From CAIWHR01 sp963816925 (GTDB lineage: Bacteria > Pseudomonadota > Gammaproteobacteria > Burkholderiales > Casimicrobiaceae): a DNA stretch of 64,000 nucleotides. The notes under the pieces are model-generated. The model did no database searches and was not told where the DNA came from. It saw nothing but the letters and a program-made list of their open reading frames with translations. Positions 62,798 to 64,000 of this stretch are shown here, piece by piece; the first letter of the stretch is position 1; every line of letters begins with the position of its first letter. The stretch spans positions 248,001 through 312,000 of the forward strand of contig CAWFMY010000001.1 of assembly GCA_963816925.1 (NCBI GenBank), written 5' to 3'. The position numbers and the translations under genes were made by a program.

Positions 62798-64000
62798 ATG
62801 AAACTTGCTCCCCTTGTTATCGCGTCTGCGATTTCCGGCATCGTGGCGCTCGCCGCCCCTGGAATTTCCTGCGCGCAGCCGGCACCGGCGCCCGCGAAAG
62901 GGGCCCCTGCGTCGCAACTGCCGGCGGATCCGTGGCCGCGCGTCGTCGACCTCACCAACGGGCAGGTGCTCGTCTACCAGCCGCAGGTGAACAAATGGGA
63001 AGGCAACCGCATCGACTTCCGCAGCGCGCTCGCGATCAAGCCGACGGGCGCCAAGGAAGAGACCTTCGGCGTGATCTTCGCCAACGCGCGCACGCAGGTC
63101 GACAAGGTCGCGCGCACCGTCGTGTTCGAGGACATGCAGATCACGAAGACCGACTTTCCGACGCTGCCGAATCGCGGCGCCGCATATACGGCCGAGCTGC
63201 AAAGCGAGTTCGCGAAGACCATTCGCACGATATCGCTCGACCGCCTTACGGCATCGCTCGCGCTGGCGGGCATCAAGCCGCCGACGGTGGAAGTGCAGAA
63301 CACGCCGCCGCAGGTGATCGTCAGCTATTCGCCGGCGATCCTCGTGCCGGTCGACGGCGCGCCGGTGCTGCAGCCTGTCGCCGGCCACGATCGCGCCAAG
63401 CGCGTGATCAACACCCGCGCGCTGATCCTGCAGGGCGGCACTGACCGACGCGTTGTACATGCACGTCTATGACGGCTGGCTCACGTCGAACGGCATCGGC
63501 GGACCCTGGACGCAGGCATTTCTCGGACCGTTCATGCTGAAGGAGGCCAACGCGATCGCGCAGGAGCTCTCGAAGAAGGGCGTGGTCGACCTGCTCGACG
63601 GCGGGCCGAAGGCAAACCCGAAGCCGTCGCTGGCGAGCGGCGTGCCGACGATCTACACGAGCCAGACGCCGACCGAGCTCATCGTATTCAAGGGGCAGCC
63701 CGACTTCGTGCCCCTCACCGGCACGCAGCTCCTGTGGGCGTCGAACACGACGAGCGACGTCCTGATCAACACGGCCAACAACAACTACTACGCTCTGCTG
63801 GCGGGCCGCTGGTTCCAGGCGGCCAATCTCACCGGACCGTGGGCGTTCGTCGCGAGCAACGCATTGCCGGCCGACTTTGCGAAGATCCCTGCGCAATCGC
63901 TCGCCGGCGCCGTGCTGCCCACGGTCGCCGGCACGCCGCAGGCGCAGGAGGCGGTGATCGAGAATTCGATCCCGCAGACGGCGACGGTGCCGCTCAAGAA
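62798..64000 (+). CDS. Secreted protein of the 'carbohydrate-binding family V/XII' type (frame break near 63435; runs off the right edge)
   Basis: Visible part about 400 aa. Signal peptide MKLAPLVIASAISGIVALAA with cleavage near SCAQ, then WPRVVDLTNGQVLVYQPQVN, DFRSALAIKPTGAKEETFGV, VFEDMQITKTDFPTLPNRGA and PVAGHDRAKRVINTRALILQ. One base out of phase come ALTDALYMHVYDGWLTSNGI, IVFKGQPDFVPLTGTQLLWA, ALLAGRWFQAANLTGPWAF and QEAVIENSIPQTATVPLKK to the window end. Removing a G from the GGGCGGC near 63433 restores the frame. Repeated short Trp/Gly strands suggest a beta-propeller or lectin-like fold. Exported; function unproven. Confidence 0.72.

Overview
The window is GC-rich and gene-dense, and reads as chromosomal DNA of a betaproteobacterium, most likely Burkholderiales-like. 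The pointers are a TctC/Bug-type periplasmic receptor, methionine synthase split into two genes, a birA-coaX-SPOR neighbourhood, an IclR regulator of the PcaR/PobR type and a DUF2628-pilin membrane protein. I see no phage, insertion sequence, CRISPR array or rRNA. There is one tRNA, tRNA-Gly(CCC).

Layout. Positions 1-10554 hold what looks like one catabolic locus. A leftward operon encodes a CoA-acylating aldehyde dehydrogenase, a ThDP enzyme, a TIM-barrel isomerase, two shikimate dehydrogenases and a LIV-type permease. It diverges from a rightward IclR - HPPD-like - dehydroshikimate-dehydratase-like - aldo/keto reductase operon. Positions 10600-22650 hold housekeeping and envelope genes (mpl, rocD, nat, an OGT-like glycosyltransferase, MFS and DUF486 membrane proteins) and two secreted beta-helix paralogues. 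Positions 22642-33170 hold a proteobacterial dedicated sortase system in two pieces. The two-component pair lies at 22642-24990 and the sortase target plus sortase at 30298-33170. They are separated by a keto-acid hydratase, LysR, azoreductase, pirin and an aldehyde dehydrogenase. Positions 33200-45200 are a mosaic of small metabolic and regulatory units (GFA, hydratase, peptide-binding protein, TetR/sterol desaturase, ArsR/SRPBCC-GST, thiolase, Gfo/Idh, cupin, TctC, ACT). Positions 45300-64000 carry split metH, rhodanese, methyltransferase, SPOR, coaX, birA, hppD, a histidinol-phosphatase-like gene, oxidoreductases, an EamA exporter, a direct-repeat region, the pilin-like protein, the tRNA, an M20 peptidase and a truncated secreted protein.

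Most notable observations. (1) A 37-bp sequence, 32/37 identical and built on 11-bp-spaced GCCA repeats, lies upstream of both halves of the sortase system; it is a good candidate for the response regulator's binding site. (2) The HPPD-like and dehydratase-like neighbours at 7760-9537 look like the two domains of QuiC-type 3-dehydroshikimate dehydratase, encoded separately and in reversed order, with metal ligands changed in both. Beside them sit two shikimate dehydrogenases, a ThDP enzyme and a CoA-acylating dehydrogenase, which suggests an uncharacterised hydroaromatic-type pathway. (3) About a dozen conserved genes are broken in frame. Nearly all have a reconstructed length of 3n+1, and several are repaired by removing a single G or C from a short run. 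This looks like sequence error more than gene decay, so frame-broken genes are annotated over their reconstructed span.
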